Assembly (NCBI GenBank): GCA_003149635.1
Contig: QCWI01000005.1
Location: 227,032 to 291,031 of the forward strand
Length of the DNA stretch: 64,000 nucleotides
Source of the DNA: Fluviicola sp. XM-24bin1
GTDB lineage: Bacteria; Bacteroidota; Bacteroidia; Flavobacteriales_D; Crocinitomicaceae
Direction of reading: 5' to 3'
The notes under the pieces are model-generated. The model had not been told where the DNA came from and searched no databases. It worked only from the letters and a program-made list of their open reading frames with translations. Below are positions 8,232-21,107 of this stretch, piece by piece. Numbering within the stretch: position 1 is the stretch's first letter; the number at the start of each line of letters is the position of its first letter. The translations under genes were made by a program, and so were the position numbers.

Positions 8232-9605
8232 ATGAGTACATCCGTAAAAACGTCCATCGAACAACAAAAAAGCGATATTTCTGGAGGTTCAAACACCGTA
8301 AAATTATCGGGTTCGTGCGTTGTAGGAAAAGGTATTCTACGCCTCAGCGATCATGAGAAAGAGCACTTCGCTCATCGCTACTCTATTTGGAATGGAGATG
8401 CTTCGTTTTTTATTCCGGCGTCAGGTTCGGGATCCCGTATGTTTACGGAATTGGTTCAATTCGTTGAATCGAAGAAGGAGACGGCAGCCATTGCCAAATT
8501 TTTTGAAGAGCTCCCGAAATTGGCTTTATTTCATGAGCTTCCGTTGGTCGTGCGTGAAAAAGTGGCCTCGTTGCAATCGATTTATCTTGCCGAGTATCTC
8601 ATTAGTGGAGATGGAATGAAATTTCCAGATCGCCCGAAAGGATTGATTCCCTTTCATGTTACCCAAGAAGGTGTAATTAACCCGTTCCAGGAGCAGTTGA
8701 AACAAGCACTGAAATTGCTGGGGGAGAACGGTAAGGTACATTACACCATTCAAAAGAACTTCGAAGGGCAAATTTGGGACAGTCTTCAGTCCGTCGGAAT
8801 TGAAAACTTGGAAGAGAAGGTTTCGTTCTCACATCAGGACAATGCTACCGATGCGTATTGTTTCAATGCAGATGGTGAGATGGTGATGGAAGACGGGAAT
8901 CCAGTTCGTCGACCTGCCGGTCATGGCGCATTATTGAAGAATTTGAATGCCATCGATTCTGATATTGTTTTTATCAAGAATATTGACAACGTGCAGCATG
9001 TGAATAAGTCCGAGCTCAATCAAAGGGTTTGGAAATATTGCGCTGGATTGTTGTTGGAATTTAAAAGTGATTTGCAGCTCTTGGTCAATGACTTCAGTAA
9101 GGAAGGATTGGCAGAGTTGAACGACAAATACCAATTCCTTTCGGAACAAGAAGAAGCGGATTGCGATGTGGTTAAATTGACAGAATATTCAAAACGACCT
9201 TTCCGCGTTTGTGGTATGGTAGAGAATGAAGGAGCACCTGGCGGCGGGCCATTTTGGATTGAAGATGAGGGAATCGTTTCCAAACAAATTGTTGAGAAAG
9301 TCCAAATCTCAGACGACGATAAATTATTGGTAGAGGAGAGCAGTCATTTCAATCCTGTATTCATCGCATTGTCGAAAACAGATGTGGATGGCAATCGTTT
9401 GGATTTGGAAGAGTTTGTAGATCCTTCGAAGTTCCTGCTAGTCAATAAGCCATACAAAAATGGAACCTTGCGTTATCGTGAACTTCCGGGTCTTTGGAAC
9501 GGAAGCATGCATTTCTGGAATACGGTATTTTTAGAAATTCCTAAAGAAGTTTTCTCTCCGGTAAAATCCGTTTTTGATTTAATTAAAGAAGCACACCAGC
9601 CGTAG
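8232..9605 (+). CDS. DUF4301 family protein, nucleotidyltransferase-like N-terminus
   Basis: 457 residues from the ATG at 8232. An in-frame extension to 8139 exists but overlaps the divergent methyltransferase and carries no conserved sequence. The motif FIPASGSGSRMF (about 60-71) resembles the sugar-nucleotidyltransferase signature. Later GHGALLKNLNAIDSDIVFIKNIDNV and MVENEGAPGGGPFW segments are typical of DUF4301 proteins as I recall them. The biochemical activity is not established; a NTP-transferase role is inference. Confidence 0.8.
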   Translation: MSTSVKTSIEQQKSDISGGSNTVKLSGSCVVGKGILRLSDHEKEHFAHRYSIWNGDASFFIPASGSGSRMFTELVQFVESKKETAAIAKFFEELPKLALFHELPLVVREKVASLQSIYLAEYLISGDGMKFPDRPKGLIPFHVTQEGVINPFQEQLKQALKLLGENGKVHYTIQKNFEGQIWDSLQSVGIENLEEKVSFSHQDNATDAYCFNADGEMVMEDGNPVRRPAGHGALLKNLNAIDSDIVFIKNIDNVQHVNKSELNQRVWKYCAGLLLEFKSDLQLLVNDFSKEGLAELNDKYQFLSEQEEADCDVVKLTEYSKRPFRVCGMVENEGAPGGGPFWIEDEGIVSKQIVEKVQISDDDKLLVEESSHFNPVFIALSKTDVDGNRLDLEEFVDPSKFLLVNKPYKNGTLRYRELPGLWNGSMHFWNTVFLEIPKEVFSPVKSVFDLIKEAHQP

Positions 9606-9706
9606 GCAGTTTTGAGTACGAGAGTTGAGGGTGAAGGTGTGATTTTACCGATGATTTTCATCCTTCTACCTCGTCCTTCCAGACTCGCACCCACACTCTA
9701 ATCCTG

Positions 9707-10627
9707 TCAATGTAGTTTCTGTCGCTTCAATAAATACTGCAATAAAACGTGATTGTATCCTTCATTGATATCCGCAGGCATGAAGTCGATGGCGTAATCA
9801 GAGCAACGCATTTCAATTTCACGGAAATAACTCCCAACCGCGGTGGTATAGGCCTCTTTTAATTGATTCGGTTGTAATTTGATGGATTCTCCCGACTCCA
9901 TATCAATGATGTTGTAAGGACGATTCTCCAATTCGAAATTCAATTCCGTTCGCTTGTCAATCGTATGGAAGACAATTACTTCGTGCTTATTATGTTTCAA
10001 ATGCTGAAGCGCTTGAAAGAACTCATCCATTTCATCAGGATTGTCCAGTAAATCCGAGAAAATAACGACCAAGCTTCTTTTGTGCGTCAATTCCGCAATA
10101 TCATGCAAAGTTTGAATCGTTGAAGTCGTTTTTCGATCCGTTTTTTCATACTGATGCAAGTGCTTTTCCATCTCGCTGTATAAATAACGATGGTGCCGAA
10201 CCGAAGATTTCGCAGGTGTATGCACTTCCACACGATCTGTAAACAACGAAAGTCCGACGGCATCGCGCTGGCGTTTCAATAATTCGATAATAGAAGCCGC
10301 GGCGTAAATCGAAAAGCTGAGTTTCGTTTGATCCTCACCCACGGGAAACAACATAGAGCTAGAGCAATCAATAACAATCTGACAACGAAGGTTTGTTTCT
10401 TCCTCGTACTTTTTCGTGAATAGTTTTCCCGTACGCGCATACAACTTCCAGTCGATATGACGCGTTGATTCACCTTTATTATAAAGTCGATGCTCGGCAA
10501 ATTCTACCGAGAAACCGTGGAAGGGACTTTTGTGCAATCCAGTGATGAATCCCTCAACTACTTGTCTGGCCAACAATTCGAGGTTTCCGAATCGTGCAAT
10601 CTTCCCCTGATTGATTCTTGATTCCAT
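9707..10627 (-). CDS. DUF58 domain-containing protein (vWA-like)
   Basis: 306 residues from the ATG at 10627; the GTG three codons upstream is less likely. The DUF58 core is visible as STRHIDWKLYARTGKLFTKKYEEE, followed by a von Willebrand A-like MIDAS strand IVIDCSSSM with the DxSxS motif. Members usually sit beside a MoxR AAA+ ATPase in aerotolerance (Bat) clusters; no such partner is nearby. No signal peptide or membrane segment is visible, so it is probably cytosolic. Confidence 0.85.
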   Translation of the reverse strand: MESRINQGKIARFGNLELLARQVVEGFITGLHKSPFHGFSVEFAEHRLYNKGESTRHIDWKLYARTGKLFTKKYEEETNLRCQIVIDCSSSMLFPVGEDQTKLSFSIYAAASIIELLKRQRDAVGLSLFTDRVEVHTPAKSSVRHHRYLYSEMEKHLHQYEKTDRKTTSTIQTLHDIAELTHKRSLVVIFSDLLDNPDEMDEFFQALQHLKHNKHEVIVFHTIDKRTELNFELENRPYNIIDMESGESIKLQPNQLKEAYTTAVGSYFREIEMRCSDYAIDFMPADINEGYNHVLLQYLLKRQKLH

Positions 10628-10748
10628 AGCGAACACAATTTACAAAAATCGAACGCTGGTTATTGCCAATTTTCCATAAGATTCTTGATCTGAATTCAAT
10701 TCATTCATTTTCAGTCCAATTATTCCTTATTAAATATTTCCTACACTT

Positions 10749-10782
10749 CATAACTCATAACTCATAACTCATAACTCATAAC
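10749..10782. repeat. Tandem heptamer repeat (CATAACT)
   Basis: Four exact copies of the 7-mer CATAACT plus a partial fifth, followed by GCACTTCGACTACGCTCAGTGC (10785-10806), an imperfect palindrome, and by low-complexity ATTCATAATTC-type sequence to 10852. The 225-bp gap 10628-10852 contains only these elements; I see no gene in it. Confidence 0.85.
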
Positions 10783-10852
10783 CCGCACTTCGACTACGCT
10801 CAGTGCTCCGATATTCCTTATTCATAATTCATCATTCATTATTCCTCATTCC

Positions 10853-11743
10853 TCAACTTTTCTGTCTCAAAATCGAATTCACAACCACTCCAAACAGCAC
10901 CAGCACCATTCCGACTATCAGTGTATTACTGAGTGATTCAAGGAAAATAAAATACCCAACGAGGAATCCGTAAATGGCGCCAAGATATTGGAATGGGACG
11001 ATCGTTGCTGCATTTCCTGAGTGCAAAGCGCGTGTCATGGTGATTTGAGCGAGTTGGGTAAACACCCCGATAATCAAAAGAAATAGCCATTCAATTCCTT
11101 GCGGCACGGTAAATTGCCAGAGACAAAGCAAGATCATAAACGGAATCGCAATCATCGGAAAGTACATCACGATGGTAATGGGTTCATCCGTAGGTTTGAG
11201 TTTCATAATCGCAACGTAAGCTACCCCAGATAGAACCGCGGCAATCATTCCCGCTCCCAGCCAAAGCGGAGATAATCCCGCGAGATCGGTGTCGCCATTC
11301 GGGTTCCTAATAACCAATAGCAGTGTACCACCAAAGGCCATGGCAATAAAGGGCCATTGAATCCAACGGATGCGCTCTTTTAATAAAATCATCGCAAAAA
11401 TGATTGTAAAGATAGGAGCGAGGTATTGAATCGTTAATGCTACTGCCAGCGGAAGATAGTGCATCGTGTAAAAGAAAATGGTCAACGCAGCCGTTCCTGC
11501 AAGTCCACGAATCAACAACCACTTTTTGTTCACCCCATAAACAGGAAGTTTTTTTCTGCGGATGATCACATAGCTCATCGCGAAGGAAACAATAGAACGA
11601 GCTAAGACCAACTCATGGGCCGGATACTTCTGTAAATTCAAATGATCCGTGAGGATGTTACTCTGTCCAGGCCCCAGGGTTTTGACAAAAAAATTCACAA
11701 TCAAAAAGCAAATTCCCGACAGGATGATATACACAATTCCCAT
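10853..11743 (-). CDS. EamA-family (DMT) transporter
   Basis: A 296-residue integral membrane protein with about ten hydrophobic helices and two EamA halves, as in drug/metabolite transporters (RhaT/YdcZ-like exporters). The N-terminal hydrophobic helix begins GIVYIILSGICFLIVNFFVK, and helix 4 is AALTIFFYTMHYLPLAVALTIQ. The start is taken as ATG at 11743; a GTG lies two codons upstream. The substrate cannot be predicted. It is divergent from the long plus-strand cluster that starts at 11826. Confidence 0.88.
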   Translation of the reverse strand: MGIVYIILSGICFLIVNFFVKTLGPGQSNILTDHLNLQKYPAHELVLARSIVSFAMSYVIIRRKKLPVYGVNKKWLLIRGLAGTAALTIFFYTMHYLPLAVALTIQYLAPIFTIIFAMILLKERIRWIQWPFIAMAFGGTLLLVIRNPNGDTDLAGLSPLWLGAGMIAAVLSGVAYVAIMKLKPTDEPITIVMYFPMIAIPFMILLCLWQFTVPQGIEWLFLLIIGVFTQLAQITMTRALHSGNAATIVPFQYLGAIYGFLVGYFIFLESLSNTLIVGMVLVLFGVVVNSILRQKS

Positions 11744-11825
11744 GTTCACGGTAACAAAAGTACTCAGGAAATTGTTCTAATTAGGATTAAAATTTAATTG
11801 GTAGTTTAGCGTTGTACTAGTAACT

Positions 11826-12484
11826 ATGAAAAGAGGTTTATTACTACTCATATTCGTTATCGCAAGTTTTGCCGGACGTGCTCAAGGGGAATACCAGCCC
11901 AAGTACACTTGGAACTTGGAATTGGGATTGCCTGTTGCGACATCCAATCAACCATTTCGAGACATCATGCAAGGCTTGGTTACAGTCAATACGTATCAAC
12001 AATACAGCTTTCCCTTTCATTTGAACGTTGGACTCGGCTTGAAATATTCGTACTTCAATGTAAATGAATTTGCTATTTCGCAGCCCGTTTTTGGAGGATT
12101 GCACACCGGTGGAACCTTTGCCAAAGTAGGTTGGGATAAGTTTTACGGTCAATCGTTTGCAGTTGATTTCGGGGTGAAGATTGGTTACGCGGAACATTTC
12201 GTGAATACGGTAGTGCAACCGTCCAACGAACCTGAATTCAGATACAATACACGCTATTCCAATGTGTTCGTTGAGCCTGTTTTTAGTTTGATTTTGAAAG
12301 CAGATGAACGCAATTCCTACCGTTTCAACGTGGGGTACACTTTCTACGGATTCCCATATGAGCCAGTAGATATCGGTCTGTCATCAAATGGTGATTACCT
12401 TCCAGATGTATTGGATAATTCGACCCAGTATTTCTTCGTTGGATTCGGCTATTCCTTCTATTTTGGCGAGAAAGTAAGCGAATA

Positions 12485-12485
<1 letters not shown>
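11826..12485 (+). CDS. Predicted outer-membrane beta-barrel protein
   Basis: 219 residues with a signal peptide (MKRGLLLLIFVIASFAGRAQG) and alternating aromatic/hydrophobic strands throughout, ending in an aromatic-rich strand (YFFVGFGYSFYFGEKV), as in small outer-membrane barrels. No specific family is recognised. Its stop overlaps the prmC start by one base (TAATG), so it is the first gene of the long plus-strand cluster. Confidence 0.7.
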
Positions 12486-15821
<3,336 letters not shown>

Positions 15822-15822
<1 letters not shown>

Positions 15823-16703
15823 TGAACAATCCATTCTCAGGATCTGGTGTGGCTTTGGTTACACCGTTCAACGAAGATTTTAGCATCGATTTTGATGCAC
15901 TCAGAAAGCTGGTTCGTTATCAAATCGATAATGGAACCGATTTTCTCGTAGTTCAAGGAACGACGGGAGAATCTCCAACATTGTCATGGGACGAAAAATT
16001 GGCTGTTTTAAAGGCGGTGCAGGAAGAGAATAACGGAAAGCTAAAGATCGTTTTTGGAATTGGTGGAAACAATACTGTTGAAGTTGGAAATACGCTCAAA
16101 TCTCTTGATTCATCAGGAATAGATGGAATTCTCTCCGTATCTCCCTATTACAACAAGCCGACACAAGCTGGAATCATCGTACATTACAAACACTTGGCGA
16201 CTTGTACAGATTTACCAATCATTTTGTATAATGTTCCGGGAAGAACGGGATCGAATGTTTCCGCGGCTACTACCTTAGAATTGGCGAAGATCGATAACAT
16301 CGTAGCAATGAAAGAAGCTTCTGGAGATTTCGCACGAATCATGGAGATCATTCAGAACAAACCGGAAGGATTCGGATTGCTTTCTGGAGATGATGCGATA
16401 ACCATGCCGATGATTGCTGCCGGAGCCGATGGAGTAATATCCGTTGTTGCTAATGCATTCCCTGAGCGATTTGCGAAAATGGTGCATGCGTCCCAAAAAG
16501 GTGATTTGCAAGTAGCGCGTGAAGCACATTACGATTTACTTCCGGTAACGCACATGCTTTTTGAAGAAGGAAACCCGGGGGGAGTGAAAGCATCGTTAAC
16601 AAAACAAAAAATCATGAAACCAATGATGCGCTTGCCGTTATATCCGATATCAGCGGATTTGCAAGGACGCATCGAAAAAGAAACAGAACGTATCCTTTCT
16701 TAG
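15822..16703 (+). CDS. dapA: 4-hydroxy-tetrahydrodipicolinate synthase
   Basis: It condenses pyruvate with aspartate semialdehyde in lysine/diaminopimelate synthesis. The 293-residue TIM barrel shows the GTTGESPTL motif, the proton-relay Tyr in ILYNVPGRTG and the Schiff-base Lys in VAMKEASGD. The next enzyme, dapB, lies about 20 kb away on the other strand. Confidence 0.97.
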
Positions 16704-16724
16704 GATGAACGAAGACTGAGAATG

Positions 16725-16740
16725 CTGAGGCTCTCGAAGC
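16725..16740. repeat. Dispersed element, family B (CTGAGGCTCTCGAAGC)
   Basis: Word CTGAGGCTCTCGAAGC in the 63-nt dapA-nrnA gap. The same word or its complement recurs at 45717-45784 (inverted pair), and as variants inside terminator loops at 61160-61174 and 61974-61990. Confidence 0.6.
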
Positions 16741-16766
16741 GCCGAAGTCCGAGTGAATAGAATAGA

Positions 16767-17762
16767 ATGAAACAAGCCTACGAAATAATTAAGAGTGCTC
16801 AACAAGCCAAGAATGTGGTGATTACCAGTCATAAATCGCCAGATGGAGATTCCATTGGGAGTTCTTTGGGATTGTATCGATTCCTGAGAAGTTTAGGAAT
16901 TGAAGCGACCATTTGTCATCCTGATCCTTGTCCGAATTTTCTTGAGTGGGCGAAGCACTCCGATGTAATTGTTGATTTTGAGAAAAATAAAGCTGCTGTA
17001 ACCGAAGCAATGGCAAATGCCGATTTGATCTTCTCGTTAGATTACAATGGTGCCCGCCGATTGGGTGATGAAATGGGAACTTTGTTATCCGAAGCAACGG
17101 CCAAAAAAGTGATGATCGATCACCATCTGAATCCAGACGATATCTTTGATATTGCCGTTTCACAGCCAGAGGTAGGATCGACTTCCCAGTTAATCTTTGA
17201 ATTGATCGAAGCTTCTGGGAATTTGGATCAGATTAACGCCGAAATGGTTGAGCCGCTGTATTTAGGAATCATGACCGATACAGGTTCATTCCGATTTGAT
17301 TCAGTAGATGCACAAACGCATCAGATCGTTTCTAAAATGCTGGAAACAGGATTGAATCACACAGCCATCCACGAGAATACATTCGATGGAAATCGTTTGG
17401 ATAAGTTGAAATTACGAGGTTACGCCATTTCCGAAAAGTTGGAAATTATTTCCGATTTGAAAACGGCGATCGTATCCTTGACCGATGAAGAATTACAACG
17501 ATTCAACTTCATTAAAGGAGATACAGAAGGCTTGGTGAATGTGGCGTTGTCCGTCGAAGGCGTAGAGATGGCGGCGTTTTTCGCAGAGAAAGACGGTAAG
17601 ATCAAAATCTCCTTCCGATCGAAAGGCCCAGCTGTAAATGAAATTGCATCCGATCATTTTGAAGGAGGTGGCCATAAATTTGCAGCAGGTGGTGTAAGCT
17701 TCGATGGCATGGATTCAGCGATCGCAAAGTTCAAATCAGTTCTAGCGGATTATGTCAAGTAA
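16767..17762 (+). CDS. DHH/DHHA1 phosphoesterase (NrnA-like nanoRNase / pAp phosphatase)
   Basis: 331 residues. The DHH domain has HKSPDGDSIGSSLG near the N-terminus, DYNG, and the name-giving IDHHLNPDD; the DHHA1 domain ends in GGGHKFAAGG. The family degrades 2-5 nt RNAs and/or dephosphorylates pAp, using Mn2+; which activity applies here is not visible. The 3' end overlaps the gldI-like gene by 11 nt. Confidence 0.9.
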   Translation: MKQAYEIIKSAQQAKNVVITSHKSPDGDSIGSSLGLYRFLRSLGIEATICHPDPCPNFLEWAKHSDVIVDFEKNKAAVTEAMANADLIFSLDYNGARRLGDEMGTLLSEATAKKVMIDHHLNPDDIFDIAVSQPEVGSTSQLIFELIEASGNLDQINAEMVEPLYLGIMTDTGSFRFDSVDAQTHQIVSKMLETGLNHTAIHENTFDGNRLDKLKLRGYAISEKLEIISDLKTAIVSLTDEELQRFNFIKGDTEGLVNVALSVEGVEMAAFFAEKDGKIKISFRSKGPAVNEIASDHFEGGGHKFAAGGVSFDGMDSAIAKFKSVLADYVK

Positions 17763-18282
17763 GTGGGTCTATATAGCGCTGTTTTTAGGAGTGGCATCCT
17801 GCGGAGAAGAAAAAGTCGAACAACCGAAAGATCAACCGATCCAATGGGATACCAAGAAATCCAGTGATTTAAACCGCGGAATCTCTGATAGAGAAGCGGA
17901 TAATATTCAATTGTACCTAGAAATGCGTCCTGATTGGCAGATGACCAAAACGGGGAGCGGATTGCAATACTGGGTGTATAAAAAAGGTGACGGGGCCACC
18001 CCACAACCCGACGATTTCGCAGAGATCGAATACGAGATTACCTTGCTTACGGGCGAACCTTGCTACAAAACGGAAAATGACGAATACGAAGAGGTTCGCG
18101 TAGACCGAAGTGATATTGAGACCGGGATTCAGGAAGCATTGAAATTGCTGAAAGTCGGAGATGAAGCAAAATTGATCATTCCTAGTCATCTCGGATGGGG
18201 ATTGCTCGGCGATTTCGACAAGATTCCGCCGCTCAAAACATTGGTAGTTGACATTAAACTAATTGGAATTAAGAACAAATGA
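17752..18282 (+). CDS. gldI: FKBP-type peptidyl-prolyl isomerase lipoprotein, GldI-like
   Basis: A 176-residue lipoprotein (lipobox VASC, Cys17) with a single FKBP domain (FAEIEYEITLLTGE.., GIQEALKLLKVGDEAKLIIPSHLGWG). The resemblance to gliding-motility GldI and its place after a DHH phosphoesterase gene, as in flavobacteria, support the name; GldI is needed for gliding and linked to type IX secretion in F. johnsoniae. No gldBDFGHJ gene is in the window, so a general periplasmic foldase remains possible. Confidence 0.75.
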   Translation: MSSKWVYIALFLGVASCGEEKVEQPKDQPIQWDTKKSSDLNRGISDREADNIQLYLEMRPDWQMTKTGSGLQYWVYKKGDGATPQPDDFAEIEYEITLLTGEPCYKTENDEYEEVRVDRSDIETGIQEALKLLKVGDEAKLIIPSHLGWGLLGDFDKIPPLKTLVVDIKLIGIKNK

Positions 18283-19163
18283 TTAGAGTAATTAGTCTTA
18301 TAGCATTGATTGCGCTTTTGGCAGCGTGTGATACGGAAGGAGTGAAGACCACAAACGACGAAACGGGTCAGAAAAAATCCGATCAGCCGAGCGAACGCGT
18401 TGGTATGGATGTGAAAGATTCTACGAAGATTGATTTGGAAGCAAAGCATGATGTTGTGGATGAAATGACATTGAGTAACGGTATCACAATCAAGTGGTTC
18501 AAGCATGGTAATGGAGCAGTGGTGAAAGATGGCGACATGATCAATATTGACTACAAAGTGTATTTGGAAGATGGGAAATTGATCGATGCGAATTCACTGA
18601 AAAATTTAGCGAGCGTTCCATTCATGGTTGGATTTCAAATGCAGCCGGGCTGGGATTTTGCATTGCGCGAATTGCGTCTTGGAGATCATGTAGAAGTATT
18701 CTTGCCATATCAATTAGGGCGTGGTGAAAAAGGAATTAAAGGAGTGATGCCTCCGAAATCCAACAACATTATCAAGATGCACATCATGGGGTTGAAGGAA
18801 CCCGATCGCGAAATTGATGGTACACGTGTTTGGATGTTCGCTCAAAACGACCAGAATACTGAGGTCTTTGGGCCGAACAAGCGGGTAGCATTCCATGCCT
18901 ATATTTCCAGTCCTTCGCATCCATTGTATTACGATTCTCAACAATTGAACAATCCGTTTAACTACGGATTTGGCGAGCCAGGACTGGTTCCTGGACTCAA
19001 GAAAGCGTTAAATAACGCTAAAAGATCCGATCTAATGCTCGTCCATGTGCCTTCAAATCAGGCGTATGGAAGTCAAGGATATTTAGACTACGTCAAGCCT
19101 AACGAAGATTTATTCTATCGAATTATGGTCTTGGATGTTGCAGATAATAAACCAGAAAACTAG
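18279..19163 (+). CDS. Lipoprotein with two FKBP-type domains
   Basis: 294 residues with a lipobox (LLAAC, Cys17) followed by a charged linker. FKBP domain 1 lies at about 65-170 (GDMINIDYKVYLEDGKLID.., LRELRLGDHVEVFLPYQLG) and a more divergent second one at about 185-285 (GLVPGLKKALNNAKRSDLMLVHVPSNQAYG). It overlaps the gldI-like gene by 4 nt (ATGA), so two surface or periplasmic prolyl isomerase lipoproteins are made from one transcript. The substrate is unknown. Confidence 0.85.
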   Translation: MIRVISLIALIALLAACDTEGVKTTNDETGQKKSDQPSERVGMDVKDSTKIDLEAKHDVVDEMTLSNGITIKWFKHGNGAVVKDGDMINIDYKVYLEDGKLIDANSLKNLASVPFMVGFQMQPGWDFALRELRLGDHVEVFLPYQLGRGEKGIKGVMPPKSNNIIKMHIMGLKEPDREIDGTRVWMFAQNDQNTEVFGPNKRVAFHAYISSPSHPLYYDSQQLNNPFNYGFGEPGLVPGLKKALNNAKRSDLMLVHVPSNQAYGSQGYLDYVKPNEDLFYRIMVLDVADNKPEN

Positions 19164-19216
19164 TACAAATGCTTATCTTTGGGCCGCAAGCGAACAATAG
19201 CCAGAATACACGAACT

Positions 19217-20155
19217 ATGCGATTCTTCTTATTTTCTTTCTTCCTTCTGAATCTTTCAGTGGGATATTCGCAAAAAATTATCGACAGTATTCCTTCCGAA
19301 CATGGAATGATGTACATCTTTTCCAATAGAACATGGATGTACAAAGAAGACATGAATTTTGATGGAGTAATGAACGATCACTTAGATCAATTGGTTCGAG
19401 AGGATTCAAGCATCAACTTCTATCAAGACTGGGATATTGATGTATGTTATACTTCGAATTTGGCGAACGACCCGAATCAAATTAAAGACACACTTTGGAT
19501 TTGTTTGGAAGACAAAGAGTCTGATAGCTTGGATAACACCTTCCGAATGCCATTCAACGGGCGCGTAACGTCGCATTTTGGATGGAGAAGAGGAAGAATG
19601 CACAATGGTACAGATATCGATCTCAACACGGGTGACACGGTTCGTGCCGCTTGGGGTGGAAAAGTGCGTTACGCCAAATACAACGATGGAGGATTTGGAA
19701 ACTTGGTAGTTGTCCGTCATCACAATGGATTGGAAACGTTCTACGCACACCTTTCGAAGCATTTGGTAGTGCCGAATCAAATTGTTGAACCTGGTGAGCC
19801 GCTTGGATTAGGAGGAAATACCGGACATTCATACGGATCTCACCTCCACTTTGAAGTTCGTTTCTACGATATTCCAATCGATCCTGAATCCATCATTGAC
19901 TTTGATAAAAAAGAAGTGCGCAACGAAAATCTTTTGGTACACCGCGGTACTTTCCGTCCGGGAGCGCACAAAACGAATATGGGTAACGTCGCAAGTAGCG
20001 GATCATCCGGTGGAAAATATTACAGAATTCGTTCTGGAGACACCTTATCAGCGATTGCCGCGAGAAACAGAACGACCGTCTCACGCCTATGTCAACTCAA
20101 CGGAATTCGTCCAACAACCGTTCTTCAGATCGGTCGTAACCTCAGAATCCGATAA
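19217..20155 (+). CDS. M23 metallopeptidase with C-terminal LysM
   Basis: 312 residues from the ATG at 19217, which begins a signal peptide (MRFFLFSFFLLNLSVGYSQ); the upstream TTG extension is not credible. The M23 (lysostaphin-like) domain has the zinc ligands HNGTDIDL and HLHFEV. A LysM repeat sits at the end (YRIRSGDTLSAIAARN..). It probably cuts or remodels peptidoglycan in the periplasm. TATCTTTG at 19174-19181 could be a -7 box giving this gene its own promoter inside the cluster. Confidence 0.9.
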   Translation: MRFFLFSFFLLNLSVGYSQKIIDSIPSEHGMMYIFSNRTWMYKEDMNFDGVMNDHLDQLVREDSSINFYQDWDIDVCYTSNLANDPNQIKDTLWICLEDKESDSLDNTFRMPFNGRVTSHFGWRRGRMHNGTDIDLNTGDTVRAAWGGKVRYAKYNDGGFGNLVVVRHHNGLETFYAHLSKHLVVPNQIVEPGEPLGLGGNTGHSYGSHLHFEVRFYDIPIDPESIIDFDKKEVRNENLLVHRGTFRPGAHKTNMGNVASSGSSGGKYYRIRSGDTLSAIAARNRTTVSRLCQLNGIRPTTVLQIGRNLRIR

Positions 20156-20187
20156 CAATAAAAGAAACAAAACTGCGTAATTCCTCT

Positions 20188-21093
20188 ATGAAGTCTAAAT
20201 TCTACAGCGCACTTATAATCAGCATCGCATTTGCTTTTACCTCATGTTCAGAGTTCAATGAAGTTCTGAAAGGAGATGATTACGCGAAGAAAATTGAAAA
20301 AGCCGACGAGTACTATCAGGCAGGTGTAACGCCAAAGATTAAGTACCGCAAATCGGAAAAGGCGATCGAAAAGAAAGGGCCTATTCGCAAGCAGAAATTT
20401 AGAACAGGGTCTTTGCAGCGATCTGTTGCCTTGTACGAGCAAATTTACCAGCGCATGCCGAAAGGAGCAGAAGGTGAGTTATCATACTTCCGAATTGGTA
20501 AAGCGTATTATTACTCGAACGATTTTTACATGGCTGGATACTATTTGGCGCAGTTCCCGCAACGTTTCCCTTTCTCAGCGAAAGGAGAAGAAGCGATGTT
20601 CCTAAGTGCCATGTGTTCGGTAAACAATTCCCCAGATCCATCGTTGGATCAAACGGATACAGAATTGGCCATTCGAGATTTGCAATTGTTCATTGATCAG
20701 TACCCACAGTCTAACCTTGTCGATTCGTGTAACAACTTAATTGACGGATTACGTTTCAAGCTAGAGCAGAAGGATTATGAATCTGTCTTACTTTACGCGA
20801 AGACGGCGAATTACAATGCTGCGGTGACATCGGCGGAAACATTTTTAGAGGATTACCCAATTTCCCGCTACAAAGAGGAAGTGATGCGAGTAGCAGTAGA
20901 AAACTCGTATTTATTGGCTAAGAATAGCGTAGACAGCAAAAAAGCAGAGCGAATTGGCAATACTATCGAAAGATATAATACCTTTGTAGCCCAATTTCCC
21001 GAATCTGGTGAATTGAGTCGTTTGGAGAAAATGATCGAAGAACTGAATGATTTGAACAAGGAATTGGCGGCTGGAAAGTCAAATAAGAATTAA
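20188..21093 (+). CDS. bamD: Outer-membrane assembly lipoprotein BamD
   Basis: 301 residues with lipobox FTSC (Cys20) and TPR-like helices typical of BamD/ComL (YFRIGKAYYYSNDFYMAGYYLAQFPQRFPFS). It is part of the BAM complex that inserts beta-barrels in the outer membrane. It is somewhat longer than E. coli BamD (245), as usual in Bacteroidota. It sits 14 nt upstream of rpoZ. Confidence 0.9.
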   Translation: MKSKFYSALIISIAFAFTSCSEFNEVLKGDDYAKKIEKADEYYQAGVTPKIKYRKSEKAIEKKGPIRKQKFRTGSLQRSVALYEQIYQRMPKGAEGELSYFRIGKAYYYSNDFYMAGYYLAQFPQRFPFSAKGEEAMFLSAMCSVNNSPDPSLDQTDTELAIRDLQLFIDQYPQSNLVDSCNNLIDGLRFKLEQKDYESVLLYAKTANYNAAVTSAETFLEDYPISRYKEEVMRVAVENSYLLAKNSVDSKKAERIGNTIERYNTFVAQFPESGELSRLEKMIEELNDLNKELAAGKSNKN

Positions 21094-21107
21094 GCAAACA
21101 CAGATAT

